64,000 nucleotides of DNA from Ramlibacter ginsenosidimutans (GCF_042678185.1 NZ_JBHUDQ010000017.1), one strand, 5' to 3'; shown: positions 52,226 to 61,223, counted from the stretch's first letter. Translations and numbers: made by a program. Notes: generated by a model from the sequence alone, not told the origin.

Positions 52226-53089
52226 ATGTCGGCAGTACCGTTCTCCACGGGCACCGAGAGTCCCCGCACACCTGTCCCGCCCCGCGCCTGCGACTGCCAC
52301 GTGCACGTCTATGACGCAGCCATTCCGGCGGCCGAAGGTGCCAGGTTGAATCCGCCGCCGGCGTCCGTGGACGACTACCGCCGTCTTCAGTCCCGCATCG
52401 GGACATCGCGCGTGGTCCTCGTCACGCCTTCCACGTACGGCACGGACAACCGCGCAATGCTGGCGGGCCTGCGCGCATTCGGTGCCGACGCGCGCGGCGT
52501 CGCAGTGATCGCCGGCGACGAGCCCGATGCGGAACTGCAGCGGCTGCACGCCGCCGGCGTGCGCGGCATCCGCATGAACCTGTCGCTCGGCGGGGGTCCG
52601 GGCCTGGCCCGGCTCTCCGCCATCGCGTCGCGCGTTGCGCCCCTGGGCTGGCACGTCCAGCTCCTCATGCCTGCCGACCTGTTGGCGACGCAGGAACACA
52701 CCTTGTCGGGACTGCCCGTGCCGCTGGTGTTCGATCACCTGGCGCGCATCGCGCCCACCTTGCCTCGCCACGCAGCGCATGCCGTGCTGCTTCAGCTCCT
52801 CGCCCAAGGAAAGGCATGGGTCAAGCTGTCGGGCGGCTATCTCGTCAGCCCACAGCAGTCGGTGGAGGACCCCGCCCTCAACGCGCTCGCCCGAACCTAC
52901 ATCGAGGCCGCGTCGGAGGGCGTGGTGTGGGGCAGCGACTGGCCGCATGCCACCGCCTCGGCCGGGCTGCAGCCCATGCCCGACGACGCCCGCCAGGTGG
53001 ACCGGTTGGCCGACTGGGCCGAAAACGGCGCGAATCTGCATCGCATCCTCGTCACCAACCCCGAGCGCCTCTACGGCTTCGGGTCCTGA
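52226..53089 (+). CDS. LigI-like amidohydrolase (lactonase family), copy 1
   Basis: Predicted 287 residues of the amidohydrolase-2 family that includes 2-pyrone-4,6-dicarboxylate lactonase LigI and D-galactarolactone isomerase. Visible: C-D-C-H-V-H-V-Y-D (HxH) near residue 22, V-F-D-H-L-A-R near 170 and G-S-D-W-P-H-A-T near 230 with the catalytic Asp. These enzymes hydrolyse or isomerise lactones, often without metal. Three bases after the FAD/Fe-S gene; related to the gene at 55876. Likely acts on a carboxylated lactone made in this pathway. Confidence 0.82.
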   Translation: MSAVPFSTGTESPRTPVPPRACDCHVHVYDAAIPAAEGARLNPPPASVDDYRRLQSRIGTSRVVLVTPSTYGTDNRAMLAGLRAFGADARGVAVIAGDEPDAELQRLHAAGVRGIRMNLSLGGGPGLARLSAIASRVAPLGWHVQLLMPADLLATQEHTLSGLPVPLVFDHLARIAPTLPRHAAHAVLLQLLAQGKAWVKLSGGYLVSPQQSVEDPALNALARTYIEAASEGVVWGSDWPHATASAGLQPMPDDARQVDRLADWAENGANLHRILVTNPERLYGFGS

Positions 53090-53105
53090 TTCCCCGGAGA
53101 TTTCC

Positions 53106-54098
53106 ATGACGGTTTCAAGTTCCGGCATGCGCCGTCGTCACTTGGTGACGCTGGCCGCGACCGCCCTTTTCTCCGCGCGCACGTTCGCGCAGGATGCCTG
53201 GCCGACCGGCCGCACCATCACCTGGGTCGTGCCCTATCCGCCCGGCGGCAGCACGGACGTGCTCGGACGCAGCATCGCCCAGAAGATCGCGGGCCCGCTG
53301 CACGCCAACATCATCGTCGACAACCGCGCCGGCGCCACCGGCACCATCGGCACCGCCTTCGTGGCCAAGGCCGCGCCGGACGGCTACACGCTCCTGGGCA
53401 CGTCGATCGGCCCGCAGGCGATCGCGCCGCACCTGATGACGCATCTCCCGTACGACCCGCTGCACGACCTGCAGCCGGTGATCACGATCGGGACGATCCC
53501 GCACATCCTCGTCGTCAGCGCCAATCAGCCGTTCAGGACTGTCGCGGAACTGGTCGCGCAGGCCAAGGCGAAGCCGGGCACCGTCTCCTTCGCCTCCGGC
53601 GGCAACGGCACGATCCTGCAGATGCAGGGCGAGCTGCTGAAGCAGCAGACCGGTGCGCAGTTGATCCATTCCCCCTACAAGGGGGACACGCCGGCCCTGC
53701 AGGACACGCTGGCTGGAGTAGTCAACTTCATGTTCGCGCCGGCCGCTGCGGCACTCCCGCACATCGCCTCCGGCAAACTGCGCGCGCTGGCCGTCACCTC
53801 CGCGAAGCGGCTGAAGGCGCTCCCCAACGTGCCCACGATGACGGAAGCGGGCTTCCACGACTTCGTCGTGGAGCAGTGGCAGGCCGTCTACGCACCGTCG
53901 AAGACGCCGACCGCCATCGTCAACGGCCTGAACAGCGAGATTGGCAAGGCCCTGAAGGATCCGGCCATCGAGCAGTTGGCCGACAAGCTGGGCGTGACCC
54001 TCGTGGGCGGCACCCCCGAGCAGCTCGCAAGGCAGCAGGAGGCCGACTCGGCGAAGTGGGCCAAAGTCATCCGCGACGGCCACATCACGATCAATTGA
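53106..54098 (+). CDS. Bug/TctC-family periplasmic solute receptor
   Basis: Predicted 330 residues. Signal peptide with an R-R-R-H-L-V-T-L core and cut near T-F-A-Q; Bug motif V-P-Y-P-P-G-G-S-T-D near residue 43; Y-K-G-D-T-P-A-L-Q-D segment near 190; ends W-A-K-V-I-R-D-G-H-I. First of three receptors in this cluster. Start ATG 53106 chosen by the signal peptide. Confidence 0.85.
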   Translation: MTVSSSGMRRRHLVTLAATALFSARTFAQDAWPTGRTITWVVPYPPGGSTDVLGRSIAQKIAGPLHANIIVDNRAGATGTIGTAFVAKAAPDGYTLLGTSIGPQAIAPHLMTHLPYDPLHDLQPVITIGTIPHILVVSANQPFRTVAELVAQAKAKPGTVSFASGGNGTILQMQGELLKQQTGAQLIHSPYKGDTPALQDTLAGVVNFMFAPAAAALPHIASGKLRALAVTSAKRLKALPNVPTMTEAGFHDFVVEQWQAVYAPSKTPTAIVNGLNSEIGKALKDPAIEQLADKLGVTLVGGTPEQLARQQEADSAKWAKVIRDGHITIN

Positions 54099-54135
54099 GT
54101 TCTCCCTTCCAATCACCCCCTCATTGAGTGAACCC

Positions 54136-54819
54136 ATGACCCAACCCAACGTCCTCAAGGACTTCGAACGCGTCGCCCCCGAAATCGTGAAGAAGGCCGC
54201 CGACTTCCAGCCGGCCATCTTGTCTGACGTGAACGGCCGCCGCGGCGCCATGCACGGCCGCATCCAGCCCCTGAACCGACGCATGAAGCTGGCGGGGCCT
54301 GCGCTGACCGTGGAAGTGCGCCCCGGCGACAACCTGATGATCCATGCGGCGCTGTCGCTGGCGAAACCCGGCGACGTGCTCGTGATCGACGGCAAGGCCG
54401 ATCAAACCTGCGCCCTCATGGGCGCAATCATGATGAACGCGGCCCGCCAGCGCGGCCTCGCAGGGGTGGTGATCGACGGCGCAGTGCGCGACGCGATCGA
54501 ACTGGAGGAACTGGGCTTTCCGGTGTTCTCCGTCGGCACCAACCCGAACGGGCCGACCAAGGAAGTCGCCGGTCGTATCGGCCACCCGGTCTCATGCGGC
54601 GGAGTGACGGTCCACCCGGGCGACTTCATCGTCGCCGATGCCGACGGCGTGATGTGCGTCGAGCGCGAGAAGATCGAATCCCTGCTCGCCGCAGCCGCCG
54701 AAAAAGTCGTCGCCGAAGCGCGTCGCATCGACGGCATCAAGCAAGGCGACGTCGGTGCTCCGTGGCTGGGCCAGGCGCTCGTCAAAGCGGGCGTGATCAA
54801 GCCAGGCGAAAACCTCTAA
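54136..54819 (+). CDS. RraA-family aldolase (4-carboxy-4-hydroxy-2-oxoadipate aldolase-like)
   Basis: Predicted 227 residues. Class II pyruvate aldolase of the RraA fold: K-P-G-D-V-L-V-I-D-G near residue 80, the metal/pyruvate site V-I-D-G-A-V-R-D near 115 and C-G-G-V-T-V-H-P-G-D-F-I-V-A-D near 155. Related enzymes (ProA/LigK/GalC) split 4-carboxy-4-hydroxy-2-oxoadipate into pyruvate and oxaloacetate, the last step of the protocatechuate 4,5-cleavage route. The neighbours are lactonases and Bug receptors, so a tricarboxylic hydroxy-acid is a sensible substrate. Start ATG at 54136; an upstream TTG is less likely. Confidence 0.82.
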   Translation: MTQPNVLKDFERVAPEIVKKAADFQPAILSDVNGRRGAMHGRIQPLNRRMKLAGPALTVEVRPGDNLMIHAALSLAKPGDVLVIDGKADQTCALMGAIMMNAARQRGLAGVVIDGAVRDAIELEELGFPVFSVGTNPNGPTKEVAGRIGHPVSCGGVTVHPGDFIVADADGVMCVEREKIESLLAAAAEKVVAEARRIDGIKQGDVGAPWLGQALVKAGVIKPGENL

Positions 54820-54857
54820 GCCGCAGCGTGCCAGACCCAAGAAGGAGAAAACCAGCC

Positions 54858-55856
54858 ATGAACCATCGGAAGATCCCCACCCGTCGCAGCGTCCTGTGCA
54901 AGGCATGGGTCCTTGCTGTCTTCGGCCTCGCTGCCGTCCCGGCCCTGCAGGCCCAGAATGCCTGGCCCGAACATCCGATCAAGCTGGTCGTGCCCTATCC
55001 CGCCGGCGGCAACGCGGACAGCACAGCGCGGCTGCTGGCGACGCAACTGTCGCATCGCCTCGGCCAGCAGGTCGTGGTCGACAACCGGCCCGGCGGCGGC
55101 GGCACCATCGGCGCCGGGCTGGTGGCCAAGGCCCCGGCCGACGGCTACACGCTGCTGCTGGACGCGACCGCCTTCACGGTGAACCCGAGCCTGTATCCGA
55201 AGCTGCCCTACGATGCCGCGAAGGACTTCGCGCCGATCTCGCAGATCACGCGCGTGCCGATGCTGCTGGTCGTGCCGCCGAACTCGCCGTTGAAGTCGGT
55301 GGGCGACCTCGTGCACGCGGCCCGCGGCAACCCCGGGAAGCTGAGTTTCGCATCGGCCGGCAACGGAGGCGCACAGCATCTGGCCGGCGAACTCTTCAAG
55401 CAGGGCGCGAAGATCTCCATGACGCACATTCCCTACCGCGGCGGGGCACCGGCGCTGACCGACCTCGCCGGTGGCACCGTGGACCTGATGTTCAGCGCCA
55501 CCTCGGCCTCCGGCCCCTTTGTCAAGGCCGGCAAGCTGCGCGCGCTGGCGATCACCTCGGCCAAGCGTTCGCCGGACTGGCCCCAGTTGCCCACCATCGG
55601 CGAGAGCGTCGTGCCGGGCTTCGAGGTCTACGAATGGAACGGCCTGTTCGCGCCGGCTCGCACGCCGCCGGCGGTGACAGCCCGCCTGGAGAAGGAGACG
55701 CGTGCCGCCCTGGCGACGCCCGAACTGCGCCAGCGCCTCGCCGACCTCGGCGCGCAGCCGGTGGGTTCGAGCAGCGCGGAGTTCACGCAGTTCGTCCGCA
55801 GCGAGACCGCCAAGTGGGGCCAGGTCGTCAAGGCCAGCGGCATCCACGTGGATTGA
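54858..55856 (+). CDS. Bug/TctC-family periplasmic solute receptor
   Basis: Predicted 332 residues, signal peptide with R-R-S-V-L-C core and cut near L-Q-A-Q; Bug motif V-P-Y-P-A-G-G-N-A-D; Y-R-G-G-A-P-A-L-T-D-L-A-G-G segment; C-terminus W-G-Q-V-V-K-A-S-G-I. AAGGAGA precedes the ATG. Second receptor of the cluster. Confidence 0.85.
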   Translation: MNHRKIPTRRSVLCKAWVLAVFGLAAVPALQAQNAWPEHPIKLVVPYPAGGNADSTARLLATQLSHRLGQQVVVDNRPGGGGTIGAGLVAKAPADGYTLLLDATAFTVNPSLYPKLPYDAAKDFAPISQITRVPMLLVVPPNSPLKSVGDLVHAARGNPGKLSFASAGNGGAQHLAGELFKQGAKISMTHIPYRGGAPALTDLAGGTVDLMFSATSASGPFVKAGKLRALAITSAKRSPDWPQLPTIGESVVPGFEVYEWNGLFAPARTPPAVTARLEKETRAALATPELRQRLADLGAQPVGSSSAEFTQFVRSETAKWGQVVKASGIHVD

Positions 55857-55875
55857 ACCGGAGCAGCCGGTTTCC

Positions 55876-56766
55876 ATGCCTGTGACCTCTGCCCCGCCTG
55901 TTCCCGAAGCGGTCCCGCATTCCGCCGGGACCAGGCGGCCGCTGCGCGCCATGCCGGCACTTGCCTGCGACGCGCACATGCACATCTTCGATGCGCGCTT
56001 CGCTCCTTCGCCGCACTGGCAGCGCCGGCCGCCGGACGCGCCGGTGGCCGCTTACCGGCGCCTGCAACAGCGCATAGGCACGCAGCGCACGGTGGTCGTC
56101 AACCCATCCACCTATGGCGTGGACAACGCCTGCACGCTGGATGCACTGGCGCAACTCGGCGCGGACGCCCGCGGCGTGGCGGTGGTGGATGCCGGCGTGG
56201 AGCGGCCCGAGCTCGAGCGACTCGCTGCGCAGCGCGTGTGCGGCCTGCGCGTGAACTTCGTCTCGCCACAGTCGTGGGGCGTGACCACCCCGGAGATGCT
56301 GGCGACGCTGGCGCGCAAGGTGGCGCCCCTGGGCTGGCACATACAGGTATTCGCGCACCCCGAACAACTGGTCGCGATGGAGCCACTGCTCGCCGCCTTG
56401 CCGGCGCCGCTGGTGATCGACCACATGGGCCGCTGCGATCCGGTGCAAGGCGCGAGCGGCCCAGGCGCCGACGTGTTGCGACGCCTGCTCGGTGGCGGCA
56501 ACACCTGGGTCAAGCTCTCGGGCATCTACATGCGCTCGCGCCACGGTGCCCCGGGCTATGGGGATACCTTCGCGCTCGGCAAGGCCCTGGTGCGCCATGC
56601 CCCCGACCGGCTGCTCTGGGGCAGCGACTGGCCGCACACGACGGAGACTCCCGGGTCGGTCGACGACGCCGACCTGATCGACGTGCTGTTCGCGTGGTGC
56701 GGCAACGAAGGGACGCTGCGGCGCGTGCTGGTCGACAACCCCGCGCGCCTGTACGGCTTCGACTGA
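55876..56766 (+). CDS. LigI-like amidohydrolase (lactonase family), copy 2
   Basis: Predicted 296 residues, same family as the gene at 52226 (shared H-x-H start, N-P-S-T-Y-G-V-D-N / T-P-S-T-Y-G-T-D-N segment, I-D-H-M-G-R and G-S-D-W-P-H-T-T). A 30-residue N-terminal extension is poorly conserved. The two paralogues in one cluster could act on two lactones or two tautomers. 19 bases after the receptor gene. Confidence 0.82.
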   Translation: MPVTSAPPVPEAVPHSAGTRRPLRAMPALACDAHMHIFDARFAPSPHWQRRPPDAPVAAYRRLQQRIGTQRTVVVNPSTYGVDNACTLDALAQLGADARGVAVVDAGVERPELERLAAQRVCGLRVNFVSPQSWGVTTPEMLATLARKVAPLGWHIQVFAHPEQLVAMEPLLAALPAPLVIDHMGRCDPVQGASGPGADVLRRLLGGGNTWVKLSGIYMRSRHGAPGYGDTFALGKALVRHAPDRLLWGSDWPHTTETPGSVDDADLIDVLFAWCGNEGTLRRVLVDNPARLYGFD

Positions 56767-56828
56767 TCCCTGGGCGATCGCCACCGCGCCGCTCGAACCC
56801 ATCAATGATTTCAACCAAGGAGAGAACG

Positions 56829-57809
56829 ATGTTCCGACCCGTCCTGTGCCAACTTCCCCGCTGGTGTGCCGTCTTGCTCGCCGCGGCCGTGGCGTCCCAT
56901 TCCGCCTGGGCCGCCTGGCCCGACGACAAGCCGATCGAGGTGGTCGTCGGTTTCGCGCCCGGAGGCGGCACCGACCTGATGGCCCGCAAGCTGCTGCCCT
57001 TCGTGCAGAAGCGACTGGGCGGCAAGGCGCAGTTCATCGTCGTCAACAAGCCCGGAGCCTCCGGCGAGATCTTGACCACCTACGTGGCGAAGGCAAGGCC
57101 GGACGGCTACACGCTCGCGGTGGTGAACCTGCCTGGCTTCCTGTACGCGCCGATGACGCGCAAGACTCAATACCAGCCCGACGACCTGCAACTGGTCGCG
57201 CGCGTGGTCGACGATCCGACGGTGCTCGTCGCGCGCGCCGACGGGCCGCTGCGCAGCCTGCAGACCGTGGTCGGGGTGTCCAAGCAGAGCCCGAGCTCCG
57301 TTTCGGCGGGGCACAACGGCGACGGCTCCAACGGCGATCTCGCCCTCGAACTGTTCCAGAACGCTGCGCACGTCCGGCTCACGCCGGTGGCGTACAAGGG
57401 CACGGGCCAGCAGAAGACCGACCTCCTGGGCGGCCACCTGCAGCTCGCGACCATCAGCGCCGGCGAAGCGCTGGACCTGAAGTCTGGCGGCACGGCGGTG
57501 CAGGTGATCACGCAGTTCACCGGCAAGCGCAGCAAGGCCCTGCCCGACGTGCCGACCGCGGCGGAGTCTGGGTACGCGGTGCAGATGTCGTCGGAGCGCG
57601 GCTTCGCCGCGCCGCGCGGCACGGAACCCGTCATCGTCGAACGTCTGGAGAAGGCGATCGCGGAGAGCCTGAAAGACCCGGAGTTCATCGCCACCGCGAC
57701 CTCCGATGCGCCGGTGCTCGCCTACCTCCCCGGCGCGCAGTGGCAGAAGTCGCTGGAGGGCAACCGCAAGTTGCTGCACGCGATCGCGGAGAAGCGTCCG
57801 CACCAGTGA
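56829..57809 (+). CDS. Bug/TctC-family periplasmic solute receptor
   Basis: Predicted 326 residues. Signal peptide cut near A-W-A-A, Bug motif F-A-P-G-G-G-T-D near residue 43, Y-K-G-T-G-Q-Q-K-T-D-L-L-G-G segment near 195. Divergent from the other two receptors (longer G-H-N-G-D-G-S-N-G loop), so its ligand may differ. Third receptor of the cluster; 62 bases after the amidohydrolase. Confidence 0.85.
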   Translation: MFRPVLCQLPRWCAVLLAAAVASHSAWAAWPDDKPIEVVVGFAPGGGTDLMARKLLPFVQKRLGGKAQFIVVNKPGASGEILTTYVAKARPDGYTLAVVNLPGFLYAPMTRKTQYQPDDLQLVARVVDDPTVLVARADGPLRSLQTVVGVSKQSPSSVSAGHNGDGSNGDLALELFQNAAHVRLTPVAYKGTGQQKTDLLGGHLQLATISAGEALDLKSGGTAVQVITQFTGKRSKALPDVPTAAESGYAVQMSSERGFAAPRGTEPVIVERLEKAIAESLKDPEFIATATSDAPVLAYLPGAQWQKSLEGNRKLLHAIAEKRPHQ

Positions 57810-57907
57810 GCCCGTAGGGCCCCGCACTTCGTTCCGCCCCGCGAACCGGGACGGGAGCGAAGAACGTCGCTGCCCATTGACAGCCAAATTCAAACTGGGA
57901 AAGAACC

Positions 57908-58828
57908 ATGAACCGGGACACGATTGTCATCACCGAGGAAAAAATCCATCCCGATGCAGCCGCTCTGCTGAAGGACTATCGCCTGTGCTACACGGGCGCA
58001 CGGTTCACGCAGGAGGAACTTGTCGCACTGGTCGAGCGCGAGCAGCCGGTAGCCATTCTTGCGCGCTACGGGAGCATCGACGAGCAGGTCCAGTCTGCCT
58101 CGCGCAAGCTGAGGGTCATCGGTCGCCACGGCGTGGGAATGGATGCCATCGACGTCGAAGCAGCGAAGCGGCTGGGGGTCCGGGCGATCCCCGCCACCGG
58201 CTCGAACAGCCAGGCGGTCGCCGAGCTGGCCCTGGGTTTGATCCTGGCTTGCGCCCGGCGCATCGGCTGGCTGGACAGCCGCATGCACTCAGGTCACTGG
58301 GACAAGCAGGGCTACATGGGATTCGAGCTTGCCGGCGCGACGCTTGGCGTCATTGGATGCGGGTCGATCGGGGCCCGCGTCGTACGCTTCGCCCAGGCGA
58401 TCGGCATGCGCGTGGTCGTGTGCGACCCGTATCTCGAAGCCCACCAGCTGCCGGAGGGCACCACCAAGCTCGAGCTCGAAGAGCTGCTGACCTCGAGCGA
58501 TGTCGTGTCCTTGCATTGCCCGCTGGACGAATCGACGCGTGGCCTGCTCGATGCACGTCGGCTCGGGCTATTGCGCAAGGGGGCCATCGTGGTCAACACG
58601 GCGCGTGCTGGCATTTTCGACGAAGCGGCCATGCGCGAGCGGCTTGGCGCAGGCCACCTGTCGCTGGGGCTCGATTGCTTTGTCGACGAACCCCTGAATT
58701 CCACATCCCCCTGGGTGGACACACCGAATGCGGTGCTCACTCCGCACATCGGCGGAACTACGAATGGTGGTCTCCGGGGCATGGCGGTAGGTGCCGCGCA
58801 GAACATCCTTTCGGTGTTGCGAGGCTAG
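57908..58828 (+). CDS. D-2-hydroxyacid dehydrogenase (D-3-phosphoglycerate dehydrogenase-like)
   Basis: Predicted 306 residues. NAD motif G-V-I-G-C-G-S-I-G near residue 143, catalytic Arg in T-A-R-A-G, Glu in V-D-E-P-L and His in P-H-I-G-G-T-T. No ACT domain, so it is not the biosynthetic enzyme. It follows the third receptor gene by 98 bases and may close the cluster; GGGAAAG precedes the ATG. The second hydroxyacid dehydrogenase of this region, intact where the first is frameshifted. Confidence 0.83.
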   Translation: MNRDTIVITEEKIHPDAAALLKDYRLCYTGARFTQEELVALVEREQPVAILARYGSIDEQVQSASRKLRVIGRHGVGMDAIDVEAAKRLGVRAIPATGSNSQAVAELALGLILACARRIGWLDSRMHSGHWDKQGYMGFELAGATLGVIGCGSIGARVVRFAQAIGMRVVVCDPYLEAHQLPEGTTKLELEELLTSSDVVSLHCPLDESTRGLLDARRLGLLRKGAIVVNTARAGIFDEAAMRERLGAGHLSLGLDCFVDEPLNSTSPWVDTPNAVLTPHIGGTTNGGLRGMAVGAAQNILSVLRG

Positions 58829-59092
58829 GTCCGATCACCACAGACGGCTGTCGACTGCTTATCAACACTCACCGAGTCTTGGGCCGCTATTCGCGATCTC
58901 CATGCGCAGCAAGCTCGAGGTACGAGGTCACGGCCAGGGAGCGGGACGGCTGCATTGGAATCGTTCACTGCCCTCGCCTTGATGGAAGGTCACGCCCGAG
59001 AACGGCCCACCAGCCGCCCGCAGGAAAGGCAAGACTTGCCGTGGGGCCGCGCCTCCGGGAGCGCCGCTGGCGCGGCATGGGAGGGAAGGCGC

Positions 59093-59872
59093 CTACATCA
59101 CCGGCGACAGGTTCCCATCGACGTTGAGCGAGGTCCCCGTCACATAGCTGGCGAGGTCGGACGCCAGGAAGCAAGCCACGTTGGCGAACTCCTCCGCCCT
59201 GCCCACGCGGCCGAGCGGAATGTTCCTGGCCATCCCGGCCAGGAACGCGTCGTAGGAGCCCTCTGCGGACTGCGCATGCCGGCGGACCCACTGGTCGCTT
59301 TCGATCAGGCCGACGTGCAGCGAATTCACCAGCACGTTGTGGGGCGCGCCTTCACCCGCCAGCACCTTGGTCAGCGCCATGCCTGCCGCGCGCGAGACGG
59401 TGGTCGGGGCGCTCGCGGCCCTCGGTGCCTTTGCACCGATGTTCAGTACATTGATAATGCGGCCCCAGCGCCGCTCGACCATCTGGGGCCAAGCGAGCCG
59501 GGTCAGCCGGATCGCGGCGAACAGCTTGAGGTCGAGGTCTTCCTGCCAGACCTCGTCGGTGATCGACGCGAAGGTGCCCGTGCGCGAGGTGCCGGCATTG
59601 TTCACGACGATGTCGACACGGCCCAGCGTCGCCATCACCTGCCGGTAGGCGGAAGCGATTTCTTGCGCCTTCGTCACGTCGCAACGCGCAATCATCACGC
59701 GCGCCTTGGCCGTCTGCTCGACCGCCCGGCGCGCTTCCTCGAGCACCGCCTCGTCCCGGGCGAGCATGGCGACATCAGCACCGCTCGCCGCCATGCGCAG
59801 CGCGATGGCGCGGCCGATGCCTTTGCTTCCGCCGGTGACGATGGCCACGCGGCCTTGCAGGTTGACTTCCAT
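59093..59872 (-). CDS. SDR-family protein lacking the catalytic Tyr and Lys
   Basis: Predicted 259 residues. Classical SDR with T-G-G-S-K-G-I-G near residue 13 and N-N-A-G near 91, C-terminal V-T-G-T-S-L-N-V-D-G-N. Where SDRs have Y-x-x-x-K the protein reads T157-T-V-S-R161, so both catalytic residues are replaced. Starts from ATG at 59872. It may bind NAD(P) and a partner without reduction, or use another mechanism. Isolated on the minus strand. Confidence 0.8.
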   Translation of the reverse strand: MEVNLQGRVAIVTGGSKGIGRAIALRMAASGADVAMLARDEAVLEEARRAVEQTAKARVMIARCDVTKAQEIASAYRQVMATLGRVDIVVNNAGTSRTGTFASITDEVWQEDLDLKLFAAIRLTRLAWPQMVERRWGRIINVLNIGAKAPRAASAPTTVSRAAGMALTKVLAGEGAPHNVLVNSLHVGLIESDQWVRRHAQSAEGSYDAFLAGMARNIPLGRVGRAEEFANVACFLASDLASYVTGTSLNVDGNLSPVM

Positions 59873-59973
59873 TCTTGCTCCTTCATTGATTGCGGTACCC
59901 GGTGGCTGGTGGTGGCGCGACACAGACGTCACTTTGCACGCCGTGCGCGCTTTGGATCCGTGACCGAAGGATA

Positions 59974-60004
59974 CGGCTGCTTTCGACCGACCCATAGCAG
60001 CCCT
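59974..60004 (+). repeat. Possible short hairpin repeat of the same family
   Basis: GGCTGCTTTCGACCGACCCATAGCAGCC: a 7-bp inverted repeat GGCTGCT/AGCAGCC. The GACC-C-A/G-A-x-A/G-CAG core resembles the tail of the 59-bp repeat (AACGACCCGAAGCAG). Relation is tentative. Confidence 0.3.
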
Positions 60005-60072
60005 CCCCCAGGACTTGGCCGTCAACTGCCGTTGGGGATTCCGTTCACTTCTCCAGCCTCTGAATCGCCTGA

Positions 60073-60270
60073 TCACCGCTGCAGTCCGCGGATCGCCGAA
60101 AGCAGGTCCGCGAGCACTGCCCGAGTGGCAGGCGACAACGCGCTGTCGCGACGTCGATACAAGCCGTAGCGCCGCGTTGTCTGCACGCCGTGTACCCGAA
60201 GGATATGGATCGGCCCGTCCGAGTTGTCGCCGTGCTCGATCAACGGCCTCGGCATCCAGCCGGAGTCCAT
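60073..60270 (-). pseudogene. C-terminal remnant of a LysR-family regulator
   Basis: About 65 residues ending in R-R-Y-G-L-Y-R-R-R-D-S-A-L-S-P-A, the usual C-terminal helices of a LysR effector domain. There is no HTH or rest of the domain upstream; the similarity stops near 60262 where unrelated sequence begins. A deletion or rearrangement removed the front of the gene. The gap 59873-60072 shows nothing else. Confidence 0.55.
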
Positions 60271-60376
60271 TCACGAGCGTGGCAATCCGCTGATCCTGAT
60301 CCTCATCGCGTTCGTGTTCGTGCTGCTCTTCCTGGGTGCGCTCGCCTTCATTGCGCACACGGTGGTCAAGGGGTAG
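60269..60376 (+). other. Short hydrophobic ORF without a normal start
   Basis: 35 codons from ATT at 60269 to TAG at 60376 encode H-E-R-G-N-P then an unbroken hydrophobic helix (L-I-L-I-L-I-A-F-V-F-V-L-L-F-L-G-A-L-A-F). GGAG precedes the ATT by 3 bases. No ATG/GTG/TTG is available in frame close by. It may be a single-span peptide with a mutated start, or a fragment joined to the LysR remnant at the rearrangement point. Confidence 0.35.
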
Positions 60377-60390
60377 GAGCCTGCGCAGCT

Positions 60391-61212
60391 TCATGAGGGG
60401 CGCCCCGCGGCCGGCCGCTGGATCGCTTCGCGACCGATTCGCTCGAACGCCTGCCCCAGCGAATCGTCGGCCGGTGCGTGCGGCCCCGGCGGCGCGTTGC
60501 GGCGGGCGGCGTCCCGGGCCTCGCCCGGACCGACGCCCAGTTCGCTCAGGCGGGCCCGCAGGTAGGCGTCCGCGTGGTCGATGCGCCGCTGCAGTTCTTC
60601 CTCGCTGATCCCGAGCTGGCGCGCCACCTCCGCGTGCGGCAGGTCCTCGGCCTGCGTCAGCAGCACAGCCTGGCGCCAATCGTCCGGGAGCTCCGCCAGC
60701 ACCTGGCGCAGCACGCGCCGCAGTTCGTCCCGTTCGACGGCTTCCTCGGGGGTCGGCGCGTCGATCGGAACGGCGTCCTCGAGCTTCAGCACCTGCTCCG
60801 GCTGCCAGTAGTCGTAGACCGCCTGGTCGATGTCCTCGTCCAGCGCCTGCCGTTCGGGCAGGCGCCGTTCCAGCGAGATGAAGCGCCCGCGCTCGCGGCG
60901 CCGCTGCCGCACCGCGTCCGCCAGCACGCGGCCGGCGATCCGGTACAGCATGCCCTTGTCCGGGGCGGCCTGCGGGTGTCGGCGCAGTTCGTGCCAGGCG
61001 CGCACCAGGGTCTCGTCCACCACGTCGTCGGCGGCCGGGAAATCGCCATCGAGTTCGCCGCGCGCGCGCAGGAAGGCCATCTCGCGGCGCACATGGCGCG
61101 CGAGCGGGTCCAGCAGCGGCCGCACGGCATCGCTGAAACGCTCGATGTCCGCTGCCGGCGCCCGCTCCAGTTCCGCGCGCAAGCGGGGCAGCGTACGTTC
61201 CTGTTGCGCCAT
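60391..61212 (-). CDS. Sigma-70-family (ECF-like) sigma factor
   Basis: Predicted 273 residues. Region 2 contains D-D-V-V-D-E-T-L-V-R-A-W near residue 64; region 4 has L-P-x-x-W-R-Q-A-V-L-L-T-Q-x-E-D-L-P-H-A-E-V-A with an HTH near residues 175-220. The linker between them is longer and more acidic than in typical ECF factors. No anti-sigma gene adjacent. It is followed upstream by a thioredoxin gene 11 bases away, so the two are probably co-transcribed for a stress response. Confidence 0.78.
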   Translation of the reverse strand: MAQQERTLPRLRAELERAPAADIERFSDAVRPLLDPLARHVRREMAFLRARGELDGDFPAADDVVDETLVRAWHELRRHPQAAPDKGMLYRIAGRVLADAVRQRRRERGRFISLERRLPERQALDEDIDQAVYDYWQPEQVLKLEDAVPIDAPTPEEAVERDELRRVLRQVLAELPDDWRQAVLLTQAEDLPHAEVARQLGISEEELQRRIDHADAYLRARLSELGVGPGEARDAARRNAPPGPHAPADDSLGQAFERIGREAIQRPAAGRPS

Positions 61213-61223
61213 GGCCGACGGAT

